A DNA stretch of 64,000 bases from Gammaproteobacteria bacterium (GCA_004357385.1 SMWF01000110.1:1-64000), one strand, 5' to 3'. Positions 15,825 through 25,226 are shown, counted from the stretch's first letter. Notes: a model not told the origin generated them from the letters alone. Numbers and translations are program-made.

Positions 15825-16772
15825 TCAGGCCAACCCGGTCTCCGGACGGGCGGTCGCGTGGCGCAACATCGCAAGGTAGTTCGGTTTCAATTCCATGCGC
15901 GCGGCGAAGCCCTTCCTGAGCAGCAGCGCGTGTGCACGCCCGAGGCGATAGCACGGACACGACACCAACAGATGGTGCTCCAGATGATAATTCACGAAGT
16001 ACGGGGCGATGAACGCGCGTTCCAGCAGGCCCGCATGGGTGGTGCGCGTGTTGCGAAGCCGATCGTCGTTGTCAGGCACGGCACCATGCTCGCCGATGTT
16101 GCGCACCCGGGTGATGAATGGCTCCCAGGTCAGCGCCGGTAAGACCCAAAGGAGGAAATACATAGGCCAATGGTCCGCGGCGGCGAACCCGGCCAGAAAC
16201 ACCAGGTTGATCGCCAGGTTCGGACCCATTCGTCGCGCCCCGCGCACCAGCCGTTCGGTCCAGGGTTGGCCGGGCCGACCGAACGCGCCTTTCACCGTGG
16301 CGCTGCGCTGCTTCCAGCCGGTCTGACCTGTCAGATCACGGATCATCTTGCGCCTGAAACTGGCGCGACTGATCGGAAACGGGGCTGACAGATGCAGGTC
16401 CGGGTCGTCCGCCTGCTGAGTGTGCTTGTGATGCTCGATATGATAGTTGCGATACGGCACCACCGATGCACCCAGCAGAGGCCGGTTGAGGACCCACTCG
16501 CTCACCCAATCGTTCAGACGTCGATTCTTGTACAGCAGGTTGTGCGCGCCATCATGGTTGAGCACCGCCAGTCCCAGTTGCCGGCAGCCGACCAGCATCG
16601 CGCCCAGCAGCACGGTGAGGGGATTGGTCCACACAACGCACACCGCCCAGATTGCCAGGATCGACCCCCAGCAGTGTACGATCAACCAGGTCGACCGCCA
16701 GGGCGAGGCGGCGATCAGGCCAGCGATTTCCGCCTGGCTGAAAAAGTCCCGAGGTCGTTCACGAACAGCCAT
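15825..16772 (-). CDS. Fatty acid desaturase family membrane protein
   Basis: At 315 residues this is a membrane-bound di-iron desaturase or hydroxylase. The three histidine boxes are HDGAH (73-77), HIEHHKHTQ (111-119) and HLEHH (263-267), placed as in acyl-lipid desaturases. Hydrophobic stretches flank them at about 27-48, 52-70 and 187-215. Such enzymes introduce double bonds or hydroxyls into acyl chains or carotenoid-like substrates at the inner membrane. Its neighbours are an acyl-CoA dehydrogenase and acyl-CoA ligases, which fits lipid modification. The exact substrate is unknown. Confidence 0.88.
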   Translation of the reverse strand: MAVRERPRDFFSQAEIAGLIAASPWRSTWLIVHCWGSILAIWAVCVVWTNPLTVLLGAMLVGCRQLGLAVLNHDGAHNLLYKNRRLNDWVSEWVLNRPLLGASVVPYRNYHIEHHKHTQQADDPDLHLSAPFPISRASFRRKMIRDLTGQTGWKQRSATVKGAFGRPGQPWTERLVRGARRMGPNLAINLVFLAGFAAADHWPMYFLLWVLPALTWEPFITRVRNIGEHGAVPDNDDRLRNTRTTHAGLLERAFIAPYFVNYHLEHHLLVSCPCYRLGRAHALLLRKGFAARMELKPNYLAMLRHATARPETGLA

Positions 16773-16813
16773 CCGGTCATTCTAGCCCGGCTGGCATCGA
16801 ATCCGGTAGCCGA

Positions 16814-18067
16814 TCAGTTGCCGAAATCCCAGGTTTCGCCCGCGTGGTAACGGCGCAGTATATTCTTGGCGATTAATATTCGATGGACTTCGTCCGGTCC
16901 ATCTGCCAGGCGCAAAGTGCGCGCGCTGAGATACATATTGGCCAGCGGCAGGTCGCCGGAGACGCCCGCCGCGCCCCACACCTGAATCGCGCGGTCGACC
17001 ACTCGATGGTACATCTCGGGAACGAATATCTTGATCGCCGATATGTCGGTACGCGGGTCCGCCCCGGTCTCCATCTTCTCGGCACAGTGAATCGTCATCA
17101 GGCGCGCAGCCTGAATGTCGATGTAGGAATCGGCGATGAACCCCTGGATGAATTGCTTCTGCTCGAGCTTCTCACCGCCGTGGACCTCGCGAGTCATGGC
17201 CCGTTCCACCATCAGGTCGAAGGCGCGCCACATTGAGCCGACCGAGTTCATGCAGTGATACACACGGCCCGCTCCAAGCCGGTCCTGGGCCGCCTGATGT
17301 CCGGTACCCGTGCGACCGAGCTGATTCTCCTTCGGGACGCGCACGTTGTCGTAGATGATCTCGCAATGGCTCGATGCCTTGCCCCACACCGGCACGCCGC
17401 GCACGATGTTCACGCCAGGCGTTTTTCTCGGGACGATGATCTGCGTCATCTTGTCGGTATCCCCGGCGCCGTCTGCATCTGCGGTGCGGCACATCACAAT
17501 GTAGAACTCCGCGGCAAAACCGTTCGACGTGAACCACTTGTGGCCGTTGATCACCCACTCGTCGCCGTCGAGTACCGCGCGCGTCTGAATCGAGCGCGGA
17601 TCCGACCCGGCATTGTCCGGTTCGGTCATGGAGAAGGCGGACTGCATGGTGCCGTCGGTCAGGGGCTTCAGCCATTTCTCATGCTGCTCCGGGGTTCCGT
17701 ACTTCAGCAGAATTTTCTGGTTGCCCGAGTTCGGTGCGACCACCCCGAACAAGGAAGCCGCGCCCGGGCTGTATGCGAGCACCTCGTTCATGTACGCATG
17801 CTGCATGAAGGACAGACCCATACCCCCGAATTCACGGGGCAGATGCGGCGCCCACAACTTCTCCTTTTTGACCCGGTCCTGAATCTGATGACGCAGCTCG
17901 CGCGCCTCCTCGACCGCTTCCTTGGACGCATTGGCGCCGTCGGAGACCCAGCCCCACAGCTTGCCTTCCATCGGTAGAATCTGGGTGTTGATGATCTCGG
18001 CCGTCGCCAGCCGGATCTCATTGATCTCATCGTCAATCGCCGGCACGGGCTTCACGTTCATGGCCAT
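16814..18067 (-). CDS. Acyl-CoA dehydrogenase family protein
   Basis: The product has 417 residues when started at the ATG at 18067 (GGGAG 6 bases ahead); an ORF extension to 18181 is basic and non-conserved. The family's FAD and substrate segments are present: AFSMTEPDNAGSD, DEWVINGHKWFTSNG, and AARLMTIHCAEKMETG. IQVWGAAGVSGD and LRLADGPDEVH close the C-terminal domain. This arrangement resembles the ACAD10/11-type enzymes of larger acyl-CoA substrates. It oxidises an acyl-CoA to the enoyl-CoA using FAD. An APH-like kinase often paired with this type lies at 33478 in the same window but is not adjacent. Confidence 0.92.
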   Translation of the reverse strand: MAMNVKPVPAIDDEINEIRLATAEIINTQILPMEGKLWGWVSDGANASKEAVEEARELRHQIQDRVKKEKLWAPHLPREFGGMGLSFMQHAYMNEVLAYSPGAASLFGVVAPNSGNQKILLKYGTPEQHEKWLKPLTDGTMQSAFSMTEPDNAGSDPRSIQTRAVLDGDEWVINGHKWFTSNGFAAEFYIVMCRTADADGAGDTDKMTQIIVPRKTPGVNIVRGVPVWGKASSHCEIIYDNVRVPKENQLGRTGTGHQAAQDRLGAGRVYHCMNSVGSMWRAFDLMVERAMTREVHGGEKLEQKQFIQGFIADSYIDIQAARLMTIHCAEKMETGADPRTDISAIKIFVPEMYHRVVDRAIQVWGAAGVSGDLPLANMYLSARTLRLADGPDEVHRILIAKNILRRYHAGETWDFGN

Positions 18068-18200
18068 GTGCTGCTCCCTTCCCCTTTTCCTGTGAACTCT
18101 TGAATCTATCGCCTGCCAGCGTCGCTTGCAAACTGCCAGGGCAGCGCCACTTGCATTCCTATTCAGGACCAGCCTCGGCAACCCTGCCTGCCGCCGCTGC

Positions 18201-18206
18201 TATACT
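18201..18206 (+). promoter_or_regulatory. Candidate -10 box
   Basis: TATACT lies 25 bases before the metallo-hydrolase ATG, in the divergent gap between it and the acyl-CoA dehydrogenase. No -35 is evident. The start codon has no clear Shine-Dalgarno sequence, so the transcript leader would be very short. Confidence 0.35.
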
Positions 18207-18230
18207 GTGGTTTTACTCGCCCACATTCCC

Positions 18231-19334
18231 ATGCCCCTCGAATATCCCTATCAGGACCACCCGGCATCCGGTGAGGCACGAGAGATCGTCCCCGGTGTGC
18301 GTTGGCTGACGATGCCGATGGGAGGGGGGTCGCTCAATCACATCAATCTGTATCTGCTCGACGATGAAGACGGCTGGTATGTCGTCGATACCGGCCTGCC
18401 GTTGAAGGAGGTTCAGGCACTGTGGCACGAGTTGTTCCTCAACGAGTTGAACGGCAAACCCGTAAAAGGGGTGATCTGCACGCACATGCATCCGGATCAC
18501 GTCGGCAACGCGGCATTTATCACCGACCTGTTCCAGTGCCCGTTGTTGATGACCCACGGCGAGTATTATCAAGCCCGGTCATTCAGCGGCACTGGCCCCG
18601 GAAACCACTCCAGCTGGCAAGGCGAAATCTTTTACCAGCGTGCCGGCATGCCCAAGGACTACCTCGAGGGCATGCAGCAGATGTGGCAAAAGAGGTCCGA
18701 TGACGGGTTCACCATGCCCACCATGCCGACGGGCTTTCAGCGTCTGAAAGACGGCGACGTGCTGACCATTGGCGGTCGCGACTGGTCCGTGGTGGTCGGA
18801 TCCGGCCACTCACCGGAGCACGCCTGCCTGCACTGCAAGAGCCTGGGCATCATGCTGTCGGGGGATCAGATTCTGCCGATCATTACGTCCAACGTCAGCG
18901 TCTTCCCAACGGAGCCGGACGCGGACCCGCTGCGCGTCTGGATGGAGTCCCATGACAAATTCATGAGCACGCCCAGCAACACGCTCGTCCTGCCGGCCCA
19001 CAACCTGCCGTTCTACGGCGTCCGCGAGCGGCTTCGTGAGCTGGTCGATCACCACGAAGACCGCATGCTCGCGATCGAAGAGCACTGCGTCGAACCGAAA
19101 GTCGCAAAAGACCTGTTACCGGTACTGTTCAAGCGCAAGCTGGACCCTCGCCAGATGATGATGGCGCTCGGCGAGGCCATCGCGCATCTGCATCTGCTGA
19201 TGCACCGCAATCGAATCGAGCGGTCCCTGGGCGAGGACGGCCGCTATCACTTCACCTCGATCGACCCCGGCCTGGACCGGCGCGCGAATCCCGATCGGCA
19301 TGAGGAACCGGACGACAGCCCGATCATGGTTTAG
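18231..19334 (+). CDS. MBL-fold metallo-hydrolase
   Basis: The protein has 367 residues starting MPLEYPYQDHPASG; the ORF extends to 18126 but its extra N-terminus is not conserved in style. The zinc-binding motif THMHPDHVG lies at about 84-92 (His85, His87, Asp89, His90), and later HSPEH and LSGDQILP supply further ligands. It belongs to the glyoxalase II-like/hydrolase branch of metallo-beta-lactamase folds. The C-terminal third (helices with MHRNRIERSL) resembles the winged-helix tail of LACTB2-type hydrolases. It is followed after 8 bases by the small membrane protein gene and so may lead a three-gene unit with the SLOG-like protein. Confidence 0.85.
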   Translation: MPLEYPYQDHPASGEAREIVPGVRWLTMPMGGGSLNHINLYLLDDEDGWYVVDTGLPLKEVQALWHELFLNELNGKPVKGVICTHMHPDHVGNAAFITDLFQCPLLMTHGEYYQARSFSGTGPGNHSSWQGEIFYQRAGMPKDYLEGMQQMWQKRSDDGFTMPTMPTGFQRLKDGDVLTIGGRDWSVVVGSGHSPEHACLHCKSLGIMLSGDQILPIITSNVSVFPTEPDADPLRVWMESHDKFMSTPSNTLVLPAHNLPFYGVRERLRELVDHHEDRMLAIEEHCVEPKVAKDLLPVLFKRKLDPRQMMMALGEAIAHLHLLMHRNRIERSLGEDGRYHFTSIDPGLDRRANPDRHEEPDDSPIMV

Positions 19335-19342
19335 GGAACCTC

Positions 19343-19675
19343 ATGTCCGAACCGCAATCACGACCTGCACCCCGCGTCCGACGGGCGCGACGGGCGCGAC
19401 GGCGCGCACGGCACTGGAAACACCGGTTGGTGATCATCACCTACCGGACCCTGCGCTGGGCGCAACGCTATCTTCCACCCGGCGTCCGATCACTGGTTGG
19501 ATTCGCATTGATCGGCGGCGGGCTGCTCGGTTTTCTCCCGATTCTGGGATTCTGGATGCTGCCGCTGGGGATCGCTATCGCAAGCCTGGATTTCCCACCC
19601 TTGCGCCGCCGCCTGGAACGCTGGTTGATCGATACCCGACGGCGCTACCATATCGAGATCACGCAATCACGATAG
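19343..19675 (+). CDS. Small Arg-rich membrane protein
   Basis: This 110-residue protein has a strongly basic N-terminus (RRARRARRRARHWKHR) and two hydrophobic segments, about 49-62 and 64-82, joined by a GFLPILG turn. The pattern resembles short PGPGW-type inner-membrane proteins of unknown role. The basic stretch would face the cytoplasm and could bind nucleic acid or phospholipid. It sits 8 bases after the metallo-hydrolase stop and 6 bases before the SLOG-like gene, suggesting co-translation. I do not recognise a specific function. Confidence 0.6.
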   Translation: MSEPQSRPAPRVRRARRARRRARHWKHRLVIITYRTLRWAQRYLPPGVRSLVGFALIGGGLLGFLPILGFWMLPLGIAIASLDFPPLRRRLERWLIDTRRRYHIEITQSR

Positions 19676-19681
19676 CGCCGC

Positions 19682-21472
19682 ATGGCAACCGTAGATCCCG
19701 AAAGCAGATCCACTCCGCCGGCAGACCAACGAGTGACCAACGTGCCGCCCGAGGACACCATCCCGGCGCTTCCGGTACCGCTCGTTATCGGGGTCACCGG
19801 GCACCGGGATCTGGTTGCCGGGGAACTGCCACTGCTCGAGGAGCGCGTCCGCGCGTTCTTCGAAGAGCTCCACCAGCGCTACCCAGGGCAACCGCTGGAA
19901 GTGATGAGCCCGTTGGCGGAAGGCGCAGACCGGCTGGTGGCGCGCGTGGCCCTGGATCTCGGTCTCCGCCTGATTGCTCCGTTGCCAATGCACAGGGACG
20001 AGTACCTGGAGGATTTCGCGGAATTGGCTTCGCGCGATGAGTTCGAGAACCTGGTCGCGCAAGCTATCGATTTCCCGGTACCCGACTGGTCATGGAAGGA
20101 ACCTCGTTCCGCCGAGGTCAGCACTCGCGACCTTCAGTATGCGCAACTCGGAGTGTTCATTGCATCGCACTGCCACATCCTGCTCGCACTATGGGATGGG
20201 TTGGAGTCGTCGCAAACCGGCGGAACCGCCCAGGTCATCGAGTTTCACCAGCGCGACTACATGCCGGGACTCTCCGAGCAGCGCGCCGGACTGTCCCTCA
20301 ACCTCGTCAACGACGAAAGCGACCTGGTCTATCACATCACCTGCTCGCGAATTCAGCATGGACACCAGCCAGCCGGGGTGGCCGGCGGGCCAACCGGGGT
20401 GGCCGGCGAGGTTTCGTGGTTTACCGCTGACGAAGTAAACCCTCGCACCACCGAGCTACCCGAGCGCTACGACCTGGTGTTCACGCGCATCGCGGAGTTC
20501 AACGCGGACGCACGGCTGCACCTCGAAACGATAGAGCGTGAAGGCTGGGCGTTGAGCTCGAGCGCGGACTCGATACCTCGAGGGGCACGGCGCATCGAGC
20601 AAGCGTTCAAGGTCGCCGATTGGCTCGCGCTGCGTTTTCAGCGTCGGATCGACGGCTATTGGCGGGCCATGCTGGGCATCGGGATAACTGCAGGATTGTG
20701 CTTCGTCGCGTTTGCCGACCTGCCCGGCCAGGAACTGATGATCTATCCCTACCTGGGACTGCTCACTGCCGGCATCGCCCTGTTTTTCGTCGCTCAGAAG
20801 GGCGGTTGGCACCGCCGCCACCTCGACTACCGGGTCCTCGCCGAAAGCCTGCGGGTGCAGTTCTACTGGACAGTCGCCGGCGTCAGCTCACCTACGCCAA
20901 CGCAATACAACCACGACAGCTATCTGAGCAAACAAGACATCGAGCTGGGCTGGATCAGGCATGTCCTGCGCTTCACCGGGCGTCGCGCGACCGCACCGCT
21001 CGACGCACCGACCAGCGCTGGGATCAGCTTCGCGATCGAGCGTTGGGTCGGTGGACAAAGGGATTTCTTCGGACGCCGAGTTCCGGAGAAAATTGCCGCC
21101 CACAAGCGGAATGCGCTGATCGGGAAATTCTGCTTCTGGACCGGCATCGTGATCGCCGTCATTCTAGCGTTGGTGCAGTACGCGCTCTCCGAAACCTGGA
21201 AGGCTCCGATGATGGCGATGATGGGGCTACTGCCTTTGATCGCTGGTTTCAGGGAGTTTTACTCCCACAAAAAAGCCGACATGGAGCTGATCAAACAGTT
21301 CAGCTTCATGCACCGGATCATGAAGGAAGCGTTGCGCCGCCTGCACAGTACCGAATCTGACGACGATCGCCGGGAAATTCTAAGGGCACTCGGTGAGACC
21401 GCGCTGGACGAACAGGCCGAGTGGATCATGCGCCAGCGCGAGCGACACCCGGATAGCCAGGAGGTGGGCTAG
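19682..21472 (+). CDS. SLOG-like domain fused to transmembrane segments
   Basis: This 596-residue protein begins with a Rossmann-like domain: VIGVTGHRDL near 35-44, then SPLAEGADRLVARVAL near 76-91, and LIAPLPMHRDEYLEDF near 97-112. These are features of SLOG-type nucleotide-ligand sensors. A flexible link with a two-fold seven-residue repeat (230-243) follows. The C-terminal half has two pairs of membrane segments (about 328-347/353-371 and 480-501/508-524). A HRRHLDYRVLAESLRVQFYW segment, resembling SLATT-type 2TM effector domains, follows the first pair. SLOG plus 2TM proteins have been proposed as nucleotide-gated membrane effectors in conflict systems. No nucleotidyltransferase partner is visible. 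Domain naming is from pattern. Confidence 0.6.
   Translation: MATVDPESRSTPPADQRVTNVPPEDTIPALPVPLVIGVTGHRDLVAGELPLLEERVRAFFEELHQRYPGQPLEVMSPLAEGADRLVARVALDLGLRLIAPLPMHRDEYLEDFAELASRDEFENLVAQAIDFPVPDWSWKEPRSAEVSTRDLQYAQLGVFIASHCHILLALWDGLESSQTGGTAQVIEFHQRDYMPGLSEQRAGLSLNLVNDESDLVYHITCSRIQHGHQPAGVAGGPTGVAGEVSWFTADEVNPRTTELPERYDLVFTRIAEFNADARLHLETIEREGWALSSSADSIPRGARRIEQAFKVADWLALRFQRRIDGYWRAMLGIGITAGLCFVAFADLPGQELMIYPYLGLLTAGIALFFVAQKGGWHRRHLDYRVLAESLRVQFYWTVAGVSSPTPTQYNHDSYLSKQDIELGWIRHVLRFTGRRATAPLDAPTSAGISFAIERWVGGQRDFFGRRVPEKIAAHKRNALIGKFCFWTGIVIAVILALVQYALSETWKAPMMAMMGLLPLIAGFREFYSHKKADMELIKQFSFMHRIMKEALRRLHSTESDDDRREILRALGETALDEQAEWIMRQRERHPDSQEVG
20373..20408 (+). repeat. In-frame 21-bp repeat within the SLOG-like gene
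   Basis: A 15-base unit (CCGGGGTGGCCGGCG) occurs at 20373-20387 and 20394-20408, a 21-base period that keeps the frame. It encodes two Pro-x-Gly-Val-Ala-Gly heptads in the hinge between the sensor and membrane halves. It could change length between strains. Confidence 0.6.
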
Positions 21473-21494
21473 CGCTTATCTGCGTTCGATGCGA

Positions 21495-22358
21495 TCAAGC
21501 GTCCGTGAGCGCCACGAAGCTGTAGCGATCACCGTCACGCTTGATATGACCTGCCGTCGGCGTCGCAAAGTGCGTACCAATAATCAGCACGGGCCCGTCC
21601 GCGTAGCGGTCCAGCAATGCGTCGCGGGTGCTGCGCGCCTGCGCTGCATCGTAGTCCGCGGAACTCGACCAGTCGCTCCGTGCCATCTGACACGGGTGAT
21701 GAATGCAATCCCCGGTGATCAACGCATTCTCACCGCCCGACGATATACGCACGCTTACATGTCCCGGCGTGTGCCCGGGGGTGGGCTCCAGCCATACCTC
21801 GTCGCACAACTGGTGCTCCGCATCGACCAGATCCACCAGCCCGGCTTCGAACACCGGCCGCACGGAGTCCGCCAGCACGGGACCATATGCGGCCTCGTCC
21901 TCGTTCGCGTCCCAGTAGCGCCATTCGGTCTCGGCCATGAGGTATCGCGCGTTGGGAAACGTCGGCAGCCACTCGCCGTCAACCAGCATCGTGTTCCAGC
22001 CGACATGATCAACATGCAGATGGGTGCACAACACCGTATCGACGGACTCGCGTGGATAACCCGCGCGAGCGAGATCCTCCAGGAACGTCGTCTGCAGGTT
22101 GGTCCACGCCGGGATGCTGCGCTGCTTGTCGTTGCCGATGCAGGTATCGACAACGATCCTGCGCGACCCGGTATCCACAACCAGCGCATGCACACTCATG
22201 ATCAACTTGCCTTCGGCGGTCATGAAGTGCGGGTGCATCCAACCAATCTCCAGGCAGGCCTCGGGCGTCGCATCGGGCAGGATGAAGCGCGACCCGCCGG
22301 CAACTTCAAGCTCGACTACCCGGGTTATCTTTACGTCACCGATCTGCCAATGCGCCAT
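21495..22358 (-). CDS. MBL-fold metallo-hydrolase (lactonase-like)
   Basis: This 287-residue metallo-beta-lactamase-fold protein has the zinc motif THLHVDHVG (His113, His115, Asp117, His118), a PGHTPGHVSV segment for the third ligand, LITGDCIHHP, and a C-terminal GTHFATP. Its spacing resembles the AHL-lactonase/alkylsulfatase-like group that cuts esters or lactones. AAGGGA lies about 8 bases ahead of the ATG. It is convergent with the SLOG-like gene and divergent from the acyl-CoA ligase at 22510. The substrate is unknown, though ester or lactone cleavage would suit the surrounding lipid catabolism. Confidence 0.85.
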   Translation of the reverse strand: MAHWQIGDVKITRVVELEVAGGSRFILPDATPEACLEIGWMHPHFMTAEGKLIMSVHALVVDTGSRRIVVDTCIGNDKQRSIPAWTNLQTTFLEDLARAGYPRESVDTVLCTHLHVDHVGWNTMLVDGEWLPTFPNARYLMAETEWRYWDANEDEAAYGPVLADSVRPVFEAGLVDLVDAEHQLCDEVWLEPTPGHTPGHVSVRISSGGENALITGDCIHHPCQMARSDWSSSADYDAAQARSTRDALLDRYADGPVLIIGTHFATPTAGHIKRDGDRYSFVALTDA

Positions 22359-22509
22359 AGCTGCTGTCCCTTCGTCCTTCGTGCGCCGAACATTGTGTGG
22401 CCAACAGCTTCGCTGCCCTCATCGATGACCGCAAGTACCTGTCTGGTTTCTTGCCCGCGGCCAGACGCCCGCGTATCTTGCTGCTCAGGGCACGCGGTGA
22501 GGACGAACC

Positions 22510-24342
22510 ATGGCTGACGCTCGCACGACAAACACCGGGCTGAAGGGGGTGTGGTCCGCATTCAAGGAGATCGGTACCGTCGTTGCGGCCGTCCGGCACC
22601 TGAAACCACGGGCCGCCAGCATCACGGATTCGATCGGTAGTCGCGTCGAACACAATGCTCGGACGTTCGGCAATCGCCCAATGATTCTGTTCGAGGGCAA
22701 AACCATCACCTGGGCCGACTTCAACGCGCTGGCTAATCGCTATGCACATGGCCTGGCCAGGCGCGGCGTTGGCAAGGGCGACACCGTCAGCCTGTTGATG
22801 GAGAATCGAATCGAATACCTGGCGGCGATCACCGCGGTCTGCAAGCTCGGCGCGATTGCCGGTCTGATCAACACGAACCTGCGCGAACGGCCGCTGATTC
22901 ACTGCATCAACGTCACCCAATCCAAGCTCTGCATCATCGGCGAAGAGCTGGTCGGATCGGTCGAAAAGGTGAAGGCGGAACTGAACCTCAACGAGGGTGA
23001 GGACTATGTTTACGTCCCCGACGCGGGCAGTCAGCCGGCCCCCAACTGGGCCATCGATCTCGCGGCCGAGAGCGCCGACGCGCCTGCCGACAACCCGGCA
23101 TCCACCGCAACGGTAACCCTCGGCGATTCTGCGCTGTATCTGTTCACCTCCGGGACCACGGGGTTGCCCAAGGCCGCGATCGTCTCTCACCGCCGATACC
23201 TGATGAGCGCGATGACCAGCGCGAAGGCGCTGCTGAAGTGTGACGAGAACGACCGAATCTACATCTGCCTGCCGCTCTACCACGGCACCGGCCTGATGAT
23301 CGGCTTCGGACCGGCGCTGGCATCTGGTGCATCAATGGTCATCCGGCGGAGGTTCTCGGCGAGTCGCCTGTTGGACGAAGTGCGCGAGCACCAGGCGACC
23401 TGCCTGATCTATATCGGCGAGCTGTGCAGATATCTATTGAACCAGCCGGTGCGGCCCGATGACGCCGACAACCCGCTTCGAAGCATCGCCGGCAACGGTC
23501 TGCGCCCCGACATCTGGTTGGAATTCAAGCAGCGCTTCGGCATCAAGCGAATCGCAGAGTTTTACGGCGCCAGCGAAGGCAACGTGGCGTTTGCCAACCT
23601 GCTCAACAAACAACTGACCATCGGCACCACCACCCAGAAGATCGCCCTGGTGCGCTACGACGTGGATGAGGACCAGATCATTCGCGACGAAAATGGTCAC
23701 TGCATCGAGGCAACCAAAGGGGAGCCCGGACTCCTGCTGGCCGAAATCAACGACCAGCAGGTCTTCGAGGGGTACACCGACGCGGAAGCGACCGAGGCCA
23801 AGATCGTCCGCGATGTGCGCAGTCCCGGAGACTCCTGGTTCAACTCAGGCGATCTGATTCGCCGCATCGACGTCGGATTCAGCTTCGGCCTGCCACACTT
23901 TCAGTTCGTCGATCGAGTCGGCGATACGTTTCGCTGGAAGTCGGAGAACGTGTCGACCAATGAGGTAGGCGAGGTCGTCAATCGCCATCGGCAGGTTCAC
24001 TTCTGCAACGTCTACGGCGTCGATGTGCCGCGCGCCGACGGGCGTGCCGGGATGGCAGCACTGGTACTCAACGAGGGACACGAAGCGCTGGACCTCAGTG
24101 ATTTCTCTACCTTTATCGCCCGTGAACTACCGGCTTACGCGCGGCCGGTGTTTCTCAGAATCCAGCGAGACATCGACGTCACCGGAACCTTCAAGATGGT
24201 CAAGGTCGAGTTGCGCAAGCAAGGCTACGACCCGGAGCTCGTCGGCGAGTCTCTGTACGTTATGAAGCCCGGCACCAATGTCTATGAGCCTCTGGATTCG
24301 GACTTTCACGCAACCATCCGTGCCGGTGACGCGGGTTTCTAA
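22510..24342 (+). CDS. Long/very-long-chain acyl-CoA synthetase (FadD6/FATP-like)
   Basis: This 610-residue AMP-forming ligase activates a fatty or steroid-type acid with ATP and CoA. The ATP-binding loop FTSGTTGLPKAA is near residue 212, EFYGASEGNV near 350, and WFNSGDLIRR near 440. VDRVGDTFRWKSENVSTNE is the FATP/FadD6 signature. The N-terminal SITDSIGSRVEHNA segment also fits that branch. GAGGAC lies 5 bases before the ATG. The next gene, a HAD phosphatase, overlaps its 3' end. A cholesterol side-chain or long-chain role is possible but unproven. Confidence 0.92.
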   Translation: MADARTTNTGLKGVWSAFKEIGTVVAAVRHLKPRAASITDSIGSRVEHNARTFGNRPMILFEGKTITWADFNALANRYAHGLARRGVGKGDTVSLLMENRIEYLAAITAVCKLGAIAGLINTNLRERPLIHCINVTQSKLCIIGEELVGSVEKVKAELNLNEGEDYVYVPDAGSQPAPNWAIDLAAESADAPADNPASTATVTLGDSALYLFTSGTTGLPKAAIVSHRRYLMSAMTSAKALLKCDENDRIYICLPLYHGTGLMIGFGPALASGASMVIRRRFSASRLLDEVREHQATCLIYIGELCRYLLNQPVRPDDADNPLRSIAGNGLRPDIWLEFKQRFGIKRIAEFYGASEGNVAFANLLNKQLTIGTTTQKIALVRYDVDEDQIIRDENGHCIEATKGEPGLLLAEINDQQVFEGYTDAEATEAKIVRDVRSPGDSWFNSGDLIRRIDVGFSFGLPHFQFVDRVGDTFRWKSENVSTNEVGEVVNRHRQVHFCNVYGVDVPRADGRAGMAALVLNEGHEALDLSDFSTFIARELPAYARPVFLRIQRDIDVTGTFKMVKVELRKQGYDPELVGESLYVMKPGTNVYEPLDSDFHATIRAGDAGF

Positions 24343-24964
24343 GCGACCTTGCCCGTCAGATCCAACCCGGGCGGTGTTGTTCGATCTGGGCAACGTAATC
24401 CTCGAGTTAGACGTCCGCCGAGTGTTCGCCCATTGGGCTGACCTGTCCGGCGAATCCACCGATACCCTGATCACACGCTGGGTTCTGGATGAGGCCTATA
24501 AGCGTCATGAAACAGGACAGCTCGACTTTCACGACTATGCCGCACACCTAAGCCGCATGCTCGATATCGAGCTACCTGCATCGGGTTGGCAAGCGGGTTG
24601 GAATGCTCTGTTTCGCGGTCCCTACGCGGACGTCACCGCCCGACTGCCAAGCCTGTCCGCACGGCTGCCGTGCTTCTGCTTCACCAACACCAATCCGACC
24701 CACCAGGCGCAGTGGCAGAGAGACTATCCCGACGCCATCAAGGGTTTTCGGAAAATCTACGTTTCCTCCGAGATCGGGCGCCGCAAACCAGACCCGGAGT
24801 CCTACCGATGGGTGGCCAGCGACATGGGGTTCGCACCGGGCGAGATTCACTTCATTGACGACAGCCAGGCAAACGTGGATGGGGCCATCAGCGCCGGGAT
24901 GCGCGCGACGCGGGTGCGTAGTGAAGCCGACGTCGTCGCCGCAATGGATGCGCTGCTTAGCTGA
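24278..24964 (+). CDS. HAD-superfamily hydrolase (phosphatase)
   Basis: This HAD phosphatase resembles the YihX/epoxide-hydrolase N-terminal group: AVLFDLGNVILELD carries the nucleophile Asp-x-Gly (normally Asp-x-Asp, with Gly-Asn in this group). CFTNTNPTH is motif II, EIGRRKPDPE holds motif III, and HFIDDSQANV is motif IV. The ATG at 24278 overlaps the ligase gene by 65 bases. Because residues before AVLFDLG are not conserved, a GTG at 24320 or 24326 near the ligase stop may be the true start. The end overlaps the opposing Cys-cluster gene by 8 bases. Confidence 0.8.
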   Translation: MSMSLWIRTFTQPSVPVTRVSKRPCPSDPTRAVLFDLGNVILELDVRRVFAHWADLSGESTDTLITRWVLDEAYKRHETGQLDFHDYAAHLSRMLDIELPASGWQAGWNALFRGPYADVTARLPSLSARLPCFCFTNTNPTHQAQWQRDYPDAIKGFRKIYVSSEIGRRKPDPESYRWVASDMGFAPGEIHFIDDSQANVDGAISAGMRATRVRSEADVVAAMDALLS

Positions 24965-25226
24965 GCGTCGGCGAACTCTGCTTCTCGAGTTCGCCCAGCA
25001 GACGCAGTGCGGTGATCCGGTCGCGGCCACATACCGCTACATCCGCCTTGAAATCCAAGCAAACCTTTGGCCGCTCGGGCTTCCCGAACAGGGCGCATTT
25101 CCTCTCAGAGGTCAGCTGAATACAACGCACCCCGGCAGGTTTACCCCCAGGCATTCCCGGGATCGCGGAGCTGATCGAGGGCGCGATACAACACGCACCG
25201 CAGGCGCTACGGCAGTGCACGATCAA
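24957..25226 (-). CDS. YkgJ-like cysteine cluster protein
   Basis: This 89-residue protein has the N-terminal cysteine cluster CRSACGACC (Cys5, 9, 12, 13) plus single Cys at about 35, 44, 56 and 66. The pattern matches the YkgJ/UPF0153 family, presumed metal-binding proteins of unknown function. It begins at a TTG that overlaps the stop of the upstream LLM gene in a TTGA junction, so it is probably translated by re-initiation. Linkage to an F420 enzyme gene may be informative: the pair could act together, or the protein may serve metal supply. Confidence 0.78.
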   Translation of the reverse strand: MIVHCRSACGACCIAPSISSAIPGMPGGKPAGVRCIQLTSERKCALFGKPERPKVCLDFKADVAVCGRDRITALRLLGELEKQSSPTLS

